Part shown: piece by piece, positions 1 through 8,391 of the stretch | Layout: each line of letters begins with the position of its first letter | How positions within the stretch are numbered: position 1 is the first letter of the stretch | Assembly (NCBI RefSeq): GCF_014650435.1 | Contig: NZ_BMUY01000001.1 | Coordinates: forward strand, 1 to 64,000 | DNA length: 64,000 nucleotides | Source: Streptomyces tendae | GTDB lineage: Bacteria; Actinomycetota; Actinomycetes; Streptomycetales; Streptomycetaceae | Direction: 5' to 3' | Position numbers and translations under genes: made by a program | Notes under the pieces: model-generated | Database searches by the model: none | What the model was told of the DNA's origin: nothing | Seen by the model: the letters and a program-made list of their open reading frames with translations, nothing else

Positions 1-247
1 GCCGCAGCAGCGGGAAGGGGATGCGGATCCAGGTCAGCAGCAGGTCCAGGGCGAGCAGCACGCAGATGCCCGCGTCGATGCCGATCGGGAAGACGTAGCT
101 GAAGTTCCCGAAGCCCTTCTTCAGGGCCAGTTCGCGCACCGCGGCGTACGAACCCGCGAAGCCGATCCCGGCGATGATGACGGCACCGAAGACGACCAGG
201 CCGATGAGGACACGATGCGTCCGTGTCAGCTGAAGTGGCGCGGCCAC
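1..247 (-). CDS. DUF2637-like membrane protein, N-terminal fragment
   Basis: The gene runs off the left edge, so only about 82 N-terminal residues are present. The GTG start at 247 follows a GGGAG about 5 bases upstream. The visible part has a hydrophobic helix (residues about 12-32, rich in V/I/G/A) and a second one (about 58-76) separated by a short loop with two lysines. This two-helix start is typical of the DUF2637 membrane proteins common in Streptomyces, often regulators or plasmid/spread-related proteins of unknown role. The assignment rests on recognition of the N-terminal pattern; the C-terminal cytoplasmic part that would confirm it is outside the window. Confidence 0.65.
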   Translation of the reverse strand, partial: MAAPLQLTRTHRVLIGLVVFGAVIIAGIGFAGSYAAVRELALKKGFGNFSYVFPIGIDAGICVLLALDLLLTWIRIPFPLLR

Positions 248-335
248 CCGTACTCCCCTCCCATTGCGTGTTGTTGCGCGCAACAGAGTGGCACATGTGT
301 GCGGGGGACGGGTGGCCGGTGGGTCGAAGAGACCG

Positions 336-1226
336 TCAGCTGTCCTTCGCGGGCGCCTTCGAGGACGACTTCGACGGAGACTGCGACGACTCCTCGGAGG
401 GCGCCTTGGAGGACGACTCGGAGGGTGACGGCGCACCGCTCGACGTGCCGCCGGCAGCCGACCCGTTGGCCTTCGTCACCGCGGCCACCGCCTCCTTGGC
501 CGCCTTCTGCGCGTCCTTCACCAGGTCGTCGGCGTCCGGGGTCTTGTCGCCCGCCAGGCCCGCGCCGTTGAGGTCGACCGTGACGACGACGTTCTCGACC
601 CGTGCCACGACCGTCTGCTGCTTGAAGGTGCCTTCCTTCTTCTTCAGGTCGTAGCGCACCACCGACGCCTCGTCGCCCATACCGCTCACCGGCGCGGTCT
701 TGACGCTCTTCGCGCCCTCGGCGCCCTGCGCGTCCTTGAGCTGCTTCCGGTAGTAGTCACCCGCCAGCTTGTCGCCCTCGCCGCGCGTCACGTCCGACTC
801 GAAGCGCAGCATCGACACGCTCAGCCAGCGGAACTGGGAACCCTTCACGCCGTTGTCGTCGAGGCTGTCCCAGGAGCAACTGGCCCGCATCGCCGTGTCG
901 TTGGACGCGCCCTCCTTGCCGGAGTCGGCCTTCGGCACCAGGTCGTCCAGCGTCTTCTTCGTCACCGCCGAACACGGCTCCGGAAGCTTGCGGAACGCCG
1001 CCGCCTGCACCGTCGGGGACGGGCTCGCGGACTTCGACGCGGCGGACTCCTCCGCGGCCTTGTCCTTGCCGTCGTCGGAGCCGGAGTCCGAGGAGCAGCC
1101 GGCTGCCACCAGCATCACGGGTACGGCGGCCGCGCCGACAAGGACGCGGGTGAGTCGCTTCGCTCGCTTCGCTTGCGGGTCTCGCTGGTCACGCTGGGCT
1201 CGTAGCTGCATGGTTCCTTCACTCAT
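336..1226 (-). CDS. DUF3558 lipoprotein
   Basis: Predicted secreted lipoprotein of 296 residues. A basic N-terminus (RAQRDQRDPQAKRAKR) leads into a hydrophobic segment and a lipobox LVAAGC around residues 39-44, so it should be anchored on the outer face of the membrane. Conserved features of the DUF3558 family follow: a LPEPCSAVTKKTLDDLVP segment, a second cysteine in a CSWDS motif, and a terminal Ser/Ala/Lys-rich low-complexity tail. Function of DUF3558 proteins is unknown. A second start at M6 is possible. It is followed on the same strand by a paralogue (upstream gene 1344-2216), so the two form a tandem duplication, probably one transcription unit. Confidence 0.8.
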   Translation of the reverse strand: MSEGTMQLRAQRDQRDPQAKRAKRLTRVLVGAAAVPVMLVAAGCSSDSGSDDGKDKAAEESAASKSASPSPTVQAAAFRKLPEPCSAVTKKTLDDLVPKADSGKEGASNDTAMRASCSWDSLDDNGVKGSQFRWLSVSMLRFESDVTRGEGDKLAGDYYRKQLKDAQGAEGAKSVKTAPVSGMGDEASVVRYDLKKKEGTFKQQTVVARVENVVVTVDLNGAGLAGDKTPDADDLVKDAQKAAKEAVAAVTKANGSAAGGTSSGAPSPSESSSKAPSEESSQSPSKSSSKAPAKDS

Positions 1227-1343
1227 GGCACTCGTGGTTCCTGCGTTCGGAACGGGTCCGAGGGGCCACCGTACGCGGTGAAGAAATCGTGCGGTCCCGC
1301 TTCGGGGGCACCGCGCGCGGGCGCGGGCGAGCCCCGCCGGGAC

Positions 1344-2216
1344 TCAACCGCCCAGTGAATCCGCCAGCTGGGAAGCCAGTTTCCGCGCCATGTCCTGCAT
1401 TTCCTCACTGTCCGGCACGACGCCGAGTGTCGCCGACTGCTCCGCGTACTCGATGGTCACCATGACGTTCGACGTGCGGAACGCCACAGTCACCGTGCGC
1501 CGCTTCGCCGTGGAACCGGAGCTGCTGAGCGCGTCGTCGACGAACGCCTCGTCGCCCAGATCGTCCAGGAGCCGGGGCTGAACGTCGGTGGGCGTCGCGT
1601 CGGGGGACGCGGTCGACGAGGACGAGGACGAGGAGGACGCGGGGGCGGAGGAGGGCGACGAGGGCGTACCGCCCGCGCCGGCGGCCGGCTCACCGGATTC
1701 CCCGGGGGACGCCGACGGGCTGCCGGACGGGGAGTCCGCGCCGGACCCGGACTCGGAGACGACCGGTTCGGGCAGGTCGGCGGCCTCCACCTGCTGGGCG
1801 AAGAGCTGCTCGGCCTCGCTGTCGTCGCTCACGGAGTTGTCGTACGACACCACCCGCTCGAAGTCGACGAAGAGATGGTCGGTGGCCTCGGCCGACTCCA
1901 CCTTCCAGCGGCAGCCGACCTTGCGGTCGGTGTCGTACGCGAGCGTCGGCTCGCCCGCGTACGCCTTCTCGCGCTGCTCCTCGTCGGTGATCTCCTCGAT
2001 GCCGGGCAGGAGGGAGTCGAGCGTCTTGTGGCCGACCACCGTGCACGGCTCCGGAAGGGTGCGGTACTTGCCGGGCTCGGCCGCCTCGGTCGCGACCCCG
2101 GGCTGCCCCGGGTTCGAGTCGTCCGCGGTGGCGCCGCCGTCCGAGCCGCCGGTGCAGCCGGCCAGCAACGCCGCCAGGAGGGCGGCGACGCCGGGTACGT
2201 AGGCCTTCCGCTGCAC
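1344..2216 (-). CDS. DUF3558 lipoprotein (paralogue)
   Basis: A 290-residue lipoprotein. The open frame extends much further upstream, but the GTG at 2216 is preferred because AGGAG lies about 7 bases before it and a signal peptide with lipobox LLAGC (residues about 16-20) begins right there. The mature part starts with a Gly/Ser/Asp linker, then LPEPCTVVGHKTLDSLLPG, which aligns with the neighbouring DUF3558 protein, a CRWKVES motif, and a Ser-rich stretch (about residues 150-205) before a C-terminal domain. Role unknown; the pair looks like a duplication. Opposite-strand frames here are shadows. Confidence 0.8.
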   Translation of the reverse strand: MQRKAYVPGVAALLAALLAGCTGGSDGGATADDSNPGQPGVATEAAEPGKYRTLPEPCTVVGHKTLDSLLPGIEEITDEEQREKAYAGEPTLAYDTDRKVGCRWKVESAEATDHLFVDFERVVSYDNSVSDDSEAEQLFAQQVEAADLPEPVVSESGSGADSPSGSPSASPGESGEPAAGAGGTPSSPSSAPASSSSSSSSTASPDATPTDVQPRLLDDLGDEAFVDDALSSSGSTAKRRTVTVAFRTSNVMVTIEYAEQSATLGVVPDSEEMQDMARKLASQLADSLGG

Positions 2217-2420
2217 GGTGCGGCTCCTCTCGCCGGTGTGGCTGTGGTCGGTACTCCAGTGTCCCCGCTGGTTATTCGCTTGCCGCGCGGGGGCGTCCCC
2301 TGGAGACAATGTGTATCGCACGCGCCGCCGTGAACGCCGGTCAGCCGTCCGTTTGGCTGCCCTTGGCGCCGGTTTTGCGCTTTGAGACTTCTGTTGGTTT
2401 TCCGGGGGAATGAGGACGAT

Positions 2421-3614
2421 ATGTCGTACGTGGAGATGCCGGGCGCGAAGGTGCCGATCCGGATGTGGACCGACCCGGCGACGGTCGAGGAGGGCGCGCT
2501 CCAGCAGCTGCGCAACGTCGCGACCCTGCCGTGGATCAAGGGCCTCGCGGTCATGCCGGACGTGCACTACGGCAAGGGCGCGACGGTCGGCTCCGTGATC
2601 GCGATGCGGGGCGCGGTGTGCCCGGCGGCGGTGGGCGTCGACATCGGCTGCGGCATGTCGGCGGTCAAGACCTCCCTGACGGCGAACGACCTCCCGGGCG
2701 ACCTCTCCCGCCTCCGCTCGAAGATCGAGCAGGCGATTCCGGTGGGGCGGGGGATGCACGACAGTCCCCTTGAACCGGGACGCTTCCACGGGCTGGCGAC
2801 CGGCGGGTGGGACGACTTCTGGGGGCGGTTCGACGGGGTGGCGGAGGCGGTGAAGTTCCGGCTCGAGCGGGCCGGGAAGCAGATGGGAACGCTCGGCGGA
2901 GGGAATCATTTTGTCGAAGTGTGCACGGACGCGACCGGTTCCGTCTGGCTGATGCTGCACTCCGGTTCCCGCAACATCGGCAAGGAACTGGCCGAGCACC
3001 ACATCGGCGTCGCCCAGAAGCTCCCGCACAACCAGGGCCTGGTCGACCGCGACCTCGCGGTGTTCGTCGCGGACACCCCGCAGATGGCGGCGTACCGCAA
3101 CGACCTGTTCTGGGCGCAGGAGTACGCGAAGTACAACCGCACGCTCATGATGGCGCTCCTGAAGGACGTGGTCCGCAAGGAGTTCAAGAAGGCCAAGCCG
3201 GCCTTCGAGCCGGAGATCAGCGCGCACCACAACTACGTCGCCGAGGAGCGGTACGACGGGATGGACCTGCTGGTGACCCGCAAGGGCGCGATCCGTGCGG
3301 GTTCCGGGGACTTCGGGATCATCCCCGGTTCCATGGGCACCGGTTCGTACATCGTGAAGGGTCTCGGCAACGCCAAGTCCTTCAACTCCGCCTCCCACGG
3401 CGCCGGTCGGCGGATGAGCCGGAACGCCGCCAAGCGGCGCTTCTCCACCAAGGACCTGGAGGAGCAGACGCGGGGCGTGGAGTGCCGCAAGGACTCCGGC
3501 GTCGTGGACGAGATCCCGGGCGCGTACAAGCCGATCGACCAGGTCATCGACCAGCAGCGCGACCTCGTGGAGGTCGTGGCGAAGCTGAAGCAGGTCGTCT
3601 GCGTGAAGGGCTGA
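2421..3614 (+). CDS. rtcB: RtcB family RNA-splicing ligase
   Basis: GTP- and Mn2+-dependent RNA ligase joining 2',3'-cyclic phosphate (3'-P) and 5'-OH RNA ends, for tRNA or stress-cleaved RNA repair in the cytosol. The 397-residue product has DVHYGKG (residues about 47-53), GVDIGCGM (72-79, with the metal-binding Cys78), GGGNHFVE (about 158-165), SGSRNIG, a HHNYV motif, SMGTGSYIV and SHGAGRRMSR, in which His326 would be the guanylylated residue. Length is usual for the bacterial short form. The open frame begins upstream, but the ATG at 2421 has GAGG 5 bases before it. No archease or rtcA neighbour is present. Confidence 0.93.
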   Translation: MSYVEMPGAKVPIRMWTDPATVEEGALQQLRNVATLPWIKGLAVMPDVHYGKGATVGSVIAMRGAVCPAAVGVDIGCGMSAVKTSLTANDLPGDLSRLRSKIEQAIPVGRGMHDSPLEPGRFHGLATGGWDDFWGRFDGVAEAVKFRLERAGKQMGTLGGGNHFVEVCTDATGSVWLMLHSGSRNIGKELAEHHIGVAQKLPHNQGLVDRDLAVFVADTPQMAAYRNDLFWAQEYAKYNRTLMMALLKDVVRKEFKKAKPAFEPEISAHHNYVAEERYDGMDLLVTRKGAIRAGSGDFGIIPGSMGTGSYIVKGLGNAKSFNSASHGAGRRMSRNAAKRRFSTKDLEEQTRGVECRKDSGVVDEIPGAYKPIDQVIDQQRDLVEVVAKLKQVVCVKG

Positions 3615-3628
3615 CGCCCGGACGCGCC

Positions 3629-3667
3629 AGGTGCACCGGGGGCGGGTCTACGCCTCCCGGTGCACCT
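3629..3667. terminator. bidirectional hairpin between rtcB and the SDR gene
   Basis: A 12-bp perfect stem (AGGTGCACCGGG / CCCGGTGCACCT) with a 15-base loop lies between two convergent genes and overlaps the 3' end of the SDR gene. No T-tract follows, which is usual for Streptomyces terminators. Confidence 0.6.
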
Positions 3668-4427
3668 TCGTGTTCGATGCCTGGGCGCGGGGGCGGACGA
3701 CCAGGAGGTCGATGTTGACGTGGGCGGGGCGGGTGACCGCCCACGTGATGGTGTCGGCGACGTCGTCGGCGGTCAGGGGGGCGGCGACGCCCTGGTAGAC
3801 CTTGGCCGCCTTGTCCTGGTCGCCGCCGAAGCGGGTCAGGGCGAACTCGTCGGTCTTGACCATGCCGGGCGCGATCTCGACGACGCGGACCGGGCGGCCG
3901 ACGATCTCCAGGCGGAGGGTCTCGGCAAGGACGTGCTCGCCGTGCTTGGCGGCGACGTAGCCCGCGCCGCCCTCGTAGGTGGACAGGCCCGCGGTCGAGG
4001 AGACGACCACGACCGTGCCGTCGCCGCTCGCCTCCAGCTTGGGGAGCAGGGCCTGGGTGAGGTTGAGGGTGCCGATGACGTTCGTCTCGTACATGCGGCG
4101 CCAGTCGTCCGGGTCGCCGGTGGCCACCGGGTCGGCGCCGAGTGCGCCGCCCGCGTTGTTGACGAGGACGCCGACCGTCTTGAACGCGGTCGCGAACTCG
4201 TCGACGGCCTCGCGGTCGGTGACGTCCAGGGGGTAGGCCGTCGCCTTGTGGCCGGCCGCCTCGATCTCCTCGGCCAGCGCCTCGATGCGGTCCTTGCGGC
4301 GGGCGGTGAGGACCACCCGGTACCCGGCCGCGGCGAGCTGCCGGGCCGTCGCGGCGCCGATGCCGCTGCTCGCACCGGTGACGACGGCGATACGGGAGGC
4401 GGCGGACGGGGCGGCTGCGGTGGCCAT
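3648..4427 (-). CDS. short-chain dehydrogenase/reductase (SDR)
   Basis: NAD(P)-dependent oxidoreductase of the classical SDR type, 259 residues. Visible motifs: cofactor loop TGASSGIG (residues 17-24), Arg-rich TARRKDR after beta-2 (suggesting NADP preference), NNAGG (90-94), catalytic Ser at about 143-144, and the Tyr157-x3-Lys161 pair in YVAAK. The substrate cannot be told from sequence; the pattern resembles the YdfG/serine-dehydrogenase-like SDRs. It sits alone between rtcB (convergent) and a YnfA-type gene. Confidence 0.88.
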   Translation of the reverse strand: MATAAAPSAASRIAVVTGASSGIGAATARQLAAAGYRVVLTARRKDRIEALAEEIEAAGHKATAYPLDVTDREAVDEFATAFKTVGVLVNNAGGALGADPVATGDPDDWRRMYETNVIGTLNLTQALLPKLEASGDGTVVVVSSTAGLSTYEGGAGYVAAKHGEHVLAETLRLEIVGRPVRVVEIAPGMVKTDEFALTRFGGDQDKAAKVYQGVAAPLTADDVADTITWAVTRPAHVNIDLLVVRPRAQASNTKVHREA

Positions 4428-4535
4428 GGGCTGCTCCTGGTGCGTACGGAGGGCGGTGCGGACGGTCGCCGCCCAGGGTAGTCAGCCGCCGTGGCCGGTC
4501 GCCGTGGCCGGTCGACGTGGTTGGTCCCCCGGTGA

Positions 4536-4874
4536 TCAGCCGCCGTTGCGCGGGGCCCACATGATCACGGCCATCCCGGCCAGGCAGACCAGCGCCCCGG
4601 CGATGTCCCAGCGGTCGGGGCGGTAGCCGTCGGCGACCACGCCCCACAGGATCGAGCCGGCCACGAAGATCCCGCCGTACGCGGCGAGGATGCGGCCGAA
4701 GTGTGCGTCGGGCTGGAAGGTGGCGACGAAGCCGTACGCGCCGAGGGCGAGGACGCCGCCCGCGGCCCACAGCCAGCCGCGCTGCTCGCGCACCCCCTGC
4801 CACACCAGCCAGGCGCCGCCGATCTCGAACAGGGCGGCGACGACGAAGAGGGCGGCGGAGCGCAGGACCAGCAT
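4536..4874 (-). CDS. YnfA/UPF0060 family small membrane protein
   Basis: A 112-residue protein with four hydrophobic helices (approximately residues 4-24, 31-50, 60-80 and 90-107), matching the length and layout of the UPF0060/YnfA family. The conserved pieces [36 protein letters not shown] and PDRWD are characteristic. YnfA proteins belong to the small multidrug resistance-like fold; a transport role is inferred only. It is 108 bp upstream of the SDR on the same strand and divergent from the LLM oxidoreductase gene. Confidence 0.88.
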   Translation of the reverse strand: MLVLRSAALFVVAALFEIGGAWLVWQGVREQRGWLWAAGGVLALGAYGFVATFQPDAHFGRILAAYGGIFVAGSILWGVVADGYRPDRWDIAGALVCLAGMAVIMWAPRNGG

Positions 4875-4935
4875 GCGGTCAGCCTCGCACGGACCTGCGG
4901 AATAACGGGTCGGGGGCCACCGTTAGGCGGGTATA

Positions 4936-4949
4936 GTTGAACCGTCAAC
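4936..4949. promoter_or_regulatory. inverted repeat upstream of the LLM oxidoreductase operon
   Basis: GTTGA-ACCG-TCAAC overlaps a TATAGT-like -10 hexamer (4932-4937), 20 bases upstream of the ATG at 4970. A MarR/TetR-type repressor site is plausible, but no such regulator is adjacent. Confidence 0.4.
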
Positions 4950-4969
4950 AAAACGGAGGTTGAGCGATC

Positions 4970-6100
4970 ATGCAGTTCGGCATCTTCACCGTCGGTGACG
5001 TCACGCCCGACCCGACCACGGGCCGTACGCCGACCGAGCGTGAGCGCATCAAGGCGATGGTCGCCATCGCGCTCAAGGCGGAGGAGGTCGGGCTCGACGT
5101 CTTCGCCACCGGCGAGCACCACAACCCGCCCTTCGTGCCCTCGTCGCCGACGACCATGCTCGGCTACGTCGCGGCTCGCACCGAGCGGCTGGTGCTGTCC
5201 ACCTCCACCACCCTGATCACCACGAACGACCCGGTGAAGATCGCCGAGGACTTCGCGATGCTGCAGCACCTGGCCGACGGCCGGGTGGACCTGATGATGG
5301 GGCGCGGCAACACCGGCCCGGTCTACCCCTGGTTCGGCAAGGACATCCGCGAGGGCATCAACCTCGCCGTCGAGAACTACAACCTGCTGCACCGCCTGTG
5401 GCGCGAGGATGTGGTCAACTGGGAGGGCAAGTTCCGCACCCCCCTCCAGGGCTTCACCTCCACCCCGCGACCGCTGGACGGCGTCGCGCCCTTCGTCTGG
5501 CACGGCTCCATCCGCTCCCCGGAGATCGCCGAGCAGGCCGCGTACTACGGCGACGGCTTCTTCCACAACAACATCTTCTGGCCCGCCGACCACACCAAGC
5601 GCATGATCGAGCTGTACCGGGCCCGCTACGCCCACTACGGGCACGGCACGCCCGAACAGGCGATCGTCGGCCTCGGCGGCCAGGTGTTCATGCGGAAGAA
5701 CAGCCAGGACGCGGTCCGCGAGTTCCGGCCGTACTTCGACAACGCCCCGGTCTACGGGCACGGGCCGTCGCTGGAGGACTTCACCGCGCAGACGCCGCTG
5801 ACCGTCGGCTCGCCGCAGCAGGTGATCGAGAAGACGCTCGCCTTCCGCGACTACGCCGGCGACTACCAGCGCCAGCTGTTCCTGATGGACCACGCCGGGC
5901 TGCCCCTGAAGACCGTCCTGGAGCAGCTGGACCTGCTCGGCGAGGAGGTCGTGCCGGTGCTGCGCGAGGAGTTCGCCAAGAACCGCCCGGCGAACGTGCC
6001 GGACGCGCCCACCCACGCGTCCCTGCTGGCCGCGAAGGCCGCCGACCAGGAGAAGCAGGACAAGCAGGACAAGCAGGAGAAGGAAGGAGCGCGGGCATGA
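4970..6100 (+). CDS. LLM class flavin-dependent oxidoreductase
   Basis: Luciferase-like monooxygenase fold, 376 residues. It begins QFGIFTVGDVTPDP and includes DVFATGEHHNPPFVPSSP (the conserved EHH region), a block of substrate-side strands LVLSTSTTLITTNDPVKIAEDFAMLQHLADGRVDLMMGRGN, and a late FLMDHAGLP motif. A Lys/Gln/Asp-rich tail (roughly the last 15 residues) is specific to this lineage. Likely uses FMNH2 supplied by the next gene, which overlaps it by ATGA, so the two are translationally coupled. The paired arrangement corresponds to the CE1758/CE1759-type oxidoreductase-reductase pairs of actinobacteria. A strong GGAGGT sits 9 bases before the ATG. Confidence 0.88.
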   Translation: MQFGIFTVGDVTPDPTTGRTPTERERIKAMVAIALKAEEVGLDVFATGEHHNPPFVPSSPTTMLGYVAARTERLVLSTSTTLITTNDPVKIAEDFAMLQHLADGRVDLMMGRGNTGPVYPWFGKDIREGINLAVENYNLLHRLWREDVVNWEGKFRTPLQGFTSTPRPLDGVAPFVWHGSIRSPEIAEQAAYYGDGFFHNNIFWPADHTKRMIELYRARYAHYGHGTPEQAIVGLGGQVFMRKNSQDAVREFRPYFDNAPVYGHGPSLEDFTAQTPLTVGSPQQVIEKTLAFRDYAGDYQRQLFLMDHAGLPLKTVLEQLDLLGEEVVPVLREEFAKNRPANVPDAPTHASLLAAKAADQEKQDKQDKQEKEGARA

Positions 6101-6750
6101 AGCTCGTCGTCGTCTCCGCGGGGCTGAGCGTGCCGTCGTCCACCCGGCTGCTCGCCGACCGGCTGGCCGCGGTCGCCGCCCCGGCCGCCACCGCACCCGA
6201 GCCCGCCCCGGCCGACGTCCGGGTCGTCGAGCTGCGCGACCTCGCCGTGGAGATCGCGCACACCTTCACCAACGGCTTCCCGGCCCCGGCACTCGCGGAC
6301 GCGTTCGCCGAGGTCGCGGCGGCCGACGGGCTGATCGTGGTCACGCCGGTGTTCTCGGCGTCGTACAGCGGACTGTTCAAGTCCTTCTTCGACGCGCTGA
6401 GCGTCACCGACGAGGACGCCCTCACCGGGAAGCCGGTGCTGATCGCCGCCACCGGCGGCACCGCCCGGCACTCCCTGGTGCTGGAGCACGCGCTGCGGCC
6501 GCTGTTCGCCTACCTGAAGGCGGTCGTCGTCCCCACCGGGGTGTACGCCGCCTCCGAGGACTGGGGCGCGGAGGGGCTCGACGCCCGCATCGAGCGGGCA
6601 GGGGCCGAGCTGGCGGCGCTGATGGCGGGGCTGACCACGCCGTCGAAGGGGCGCACGCCGTCGCCGAAGCGGGACTCCTTCGAGGAGGTCACGCCCTTCG
6701 CGCAGCGGCTGGCCGCGCTAGGTGTCCCGGGCCCGAGCCCGGCACCGTAG
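6097..6750 (+). CDS. NAD(P)H-dependent FMN reductase
   Basis: A 217-residue flavodoxin-fold reductase (NADPH-dependent FMN reductase family). It starts with KLVVVSAGLSVPSSTRLLAD, the phosphate-binding loop, and contains GLIVVTPVFSASYSGLFKSFFDAL and GKPVLIAATGGTARHSL, both hallmarks of this family. The ATG overlaps the stop of the LLM oxidoreductase gene (ATGA at 6097-6100), so it probably supplies reduced flavin to that enzyme. The C-terminal 40 residues are variable and proline-rich. Confidence 0.87.
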   Translation: MKLVVVSAGLSVPSSTRLLADRLAAVAAPAATAPEPAPADVRVVELRDLAVEIAHTFTNGFPAPALADAFAEVAAADGLIVVTPVFSASYSGLFKSFFDALSVTDEDALTGKPVLIAATGGTARHSLVLEHALRPLFAYLKAVVVPTGVYAASEDWGAEGLDARIERAGAELAALMAGLTTPSKGRTPSPKRDSFEEVTPFAQRLAALGVPGPSPAP

Positions 6751-6841
6751 GGCGGTCGGCCGCCGGACCGGAAGCGGGCCGGAAGCGGTCGGCCACTGGT
6801 GCCGGAAGCGGGACAGCTGATGCCGTAGGAGTATGTCGACG

Positions 6842-8302
6842 TCACCGGCGGCCGTACGCCCCACCGCTGTCGCCGGCGTCGGCACCGGTGTCCTGGCTCC
6901 CGGTGCCGACGTCGGCGCTGGTGCCGATGCCGGTGCTGTCGGGGCTCGTGCGGGAGGCGGGGAGCAGCGCCGTGCGCAGATACGTGCCGAGCACCGACAG
7001 GTCGGTCCGCTCCAGGTCGGCCGGGCGGATCACGACGCGCAGCTCCGGGGCGGTCGCCGGATCGCGGCGGCAGTGCTCGGCGAAGCTCTCCACGATCATG
7101 AGCAGCAGCCGGGTGCGGTCCAGCTCCACGATCCGGGCGAGCCCGGAGCCGATCAGGGGGATCGCGACCGGCCGGTACATGCCGTAGCGGGCGACGGCCG
7201 GCCACAGGGTGTCCAGGCTCGCCCGCAGGTCGGCGGGGCCGGAGCGGGCCACGAGGTCGTTGCCGAGCCGGGAGTAGGCCACGGCGAAGACCCGGCGGCC
7301 GTCCACCGTCAGCGGGACGGTGGTGCCGAGGGGGTAGCGGACCCGCCGGCCGCGCGGCTTGTCCTGGACCCGCTCGGTGCGCAGCGGCCGGAACGCGCGC
7401 AGCCCGGCCTGGAGCCGGTCGTCCAGCAGCTTGCGCTCGCCGCCGAACAACCGGTCCACCAGCTGCCCCTGGACGCTCTCCCGGCTGATCACCAGGTCCT
7501 GCTCGGTGGCGGTGTCGAAGGTGTCGGTGAAGCCGACCACCAGATTGGCGTCCTCCTGGTCGAACAGGTCGCCGCGCACCACCACGAGGTCCCCGGCGCC
7601 GGGGAACGGCTGCCGCAGCAGCTCCCGCCCGTGCCGCTCGCGCAGCCGGGCCCGCAGGCTGCCGAGCAGCTCGGCGACGTCCTGGTCGTCGGGCCGCTCC
7701 CGGGCCATCCGTTCGGCGACCGGCAGCGCGAGGTCGTGGCGGCCCAGGTCCATCCGGCTGCGGATCAGCTGGCGGCGGGCCGTCTCGTACAGCGCGGTGA
7801 GCCGGCGCACCAGCGGCCGGGCGAAGTCCTCGTCGCCCGCCTCGGCCAGCGGGCGGCCGCGCACCAGCGCGAGCGCCGCCGCCAGCCGGTCGGCGGCCGA
7901 CGCGGGCGCCGCGAGCAGCGCCGAGTCGACCAGGTCGGTGAACTCCGCGCAGTCCAGCTCGTCGGGCGCGAGCACCAGCCGGTACGCCGTCTCGGGCGCC
8001 GGACCGGCCAGCAGTTGCTCGGTGCGCAGCACCCGGGCGCCGTCGCCGCGTTGCGCGGGATCGAGGGCGCGGCGCAGTTCGAGGACGCGTTTTTGCACCT
8101 CGTTGCGGTGCCGCTGAGCCGCGTGCGGCTGCTCGCCGTCGAGTGCCCACACGTCCCGGTGCAGTCGGCGCACCGGGACGGGCTCGCCGTCGGCCGCCAC
8201 CAGGCGGACCAGCAGCCGTGTCGTCAGCGGGGTCAACCGGGCGGGTACGCCGTCGACTTCGAGCCTGGCCGGGCCCAGGACGCTCACACGGATGCGCGCC
8301 AT
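6842..8302 (-). CDS. SARP-like (winged helix + BTAD) protein fused to ThsA-type macro domain
   Basis: A 486-residue protein with three parts. Residues about 3-95 look like the OmpR/SARP winged helix (RIRVSVLGPARLEVDGVPA...). Residues about 105-225 look like the BTAD helical repeat region of SARP activators. Residues about 240-430 are a macro domain of the type found in Thoeris ThsA proteins: GDLFDQ, VVGFTDTFDT, SVQGQLV, a YPLGT strand, and IPLIGSGLARI. A Ser/Gly/Asp-rich tail ends the protein. The ATG at 8302 is preferred over the GTG at 8317 because GGAG lies 9 bases before it. It is divergent from the TM-macro gene (89 bp between starts). I infer a transcription factor gated by an ADP-ribose-like ligand; this is not shown by the sequence. 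Confidence 0.75.
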   Translation of the reverse strand: MARIRVSVLGPARLEVDGVPARLTPLTTRLLVRLVAADGEPVPVRRLHRDVWALDGEQPHAAQRHRNEVQKRVLELRRALDPAQRGDGARVLRTEQLLAGPAPETAYRLVLAPDELDCAEFTDLVDSALLAAPASAADRLAAALALVRGRPLAEAGDEDFARPLVRRLTALYETARRQLIRSRMDLGRHDLALPVAERMARERPDDQDVAELLGSLRARLRERHGRELLRQPFPGAGDLVVVRGDLFDQEDANLVVGFTDTFDTATEQDLVISRESVQGQLVDRLFGGERKLLDDRLQAGLRAFRPLRTERVQDKPRGRRVRYPLGTTVPLTVDGRRVFAVAYSRLGNDLVARSGPADLRASLDTLWPAVARYGMYRPVAIPLIGSGLARIVELDRTRLLLMIVESFAEHCRRDPATAPELRVVIRPADLERTDLSVLGTYLRTALLPASRTSPDSTGIGTSADVGTGSQDTGADAGDSGGAYGRR

Positions 8303-8391
8303 ACAAGTGGTCTCCACTCGCTTCGCCCTCCCTCGACCGGTGGTCGCGGGGCGGGTTTCGGCAGCGTATCAATTGTCCGTTTGGGGGAGTT

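Noticed and set aside
1344..3398. 684-residue minus-strand frame
   Set aside because: It runs antisense through rtcB; only the part from 2216 down has a signal peptide, lipobox and ribosome-binding site.
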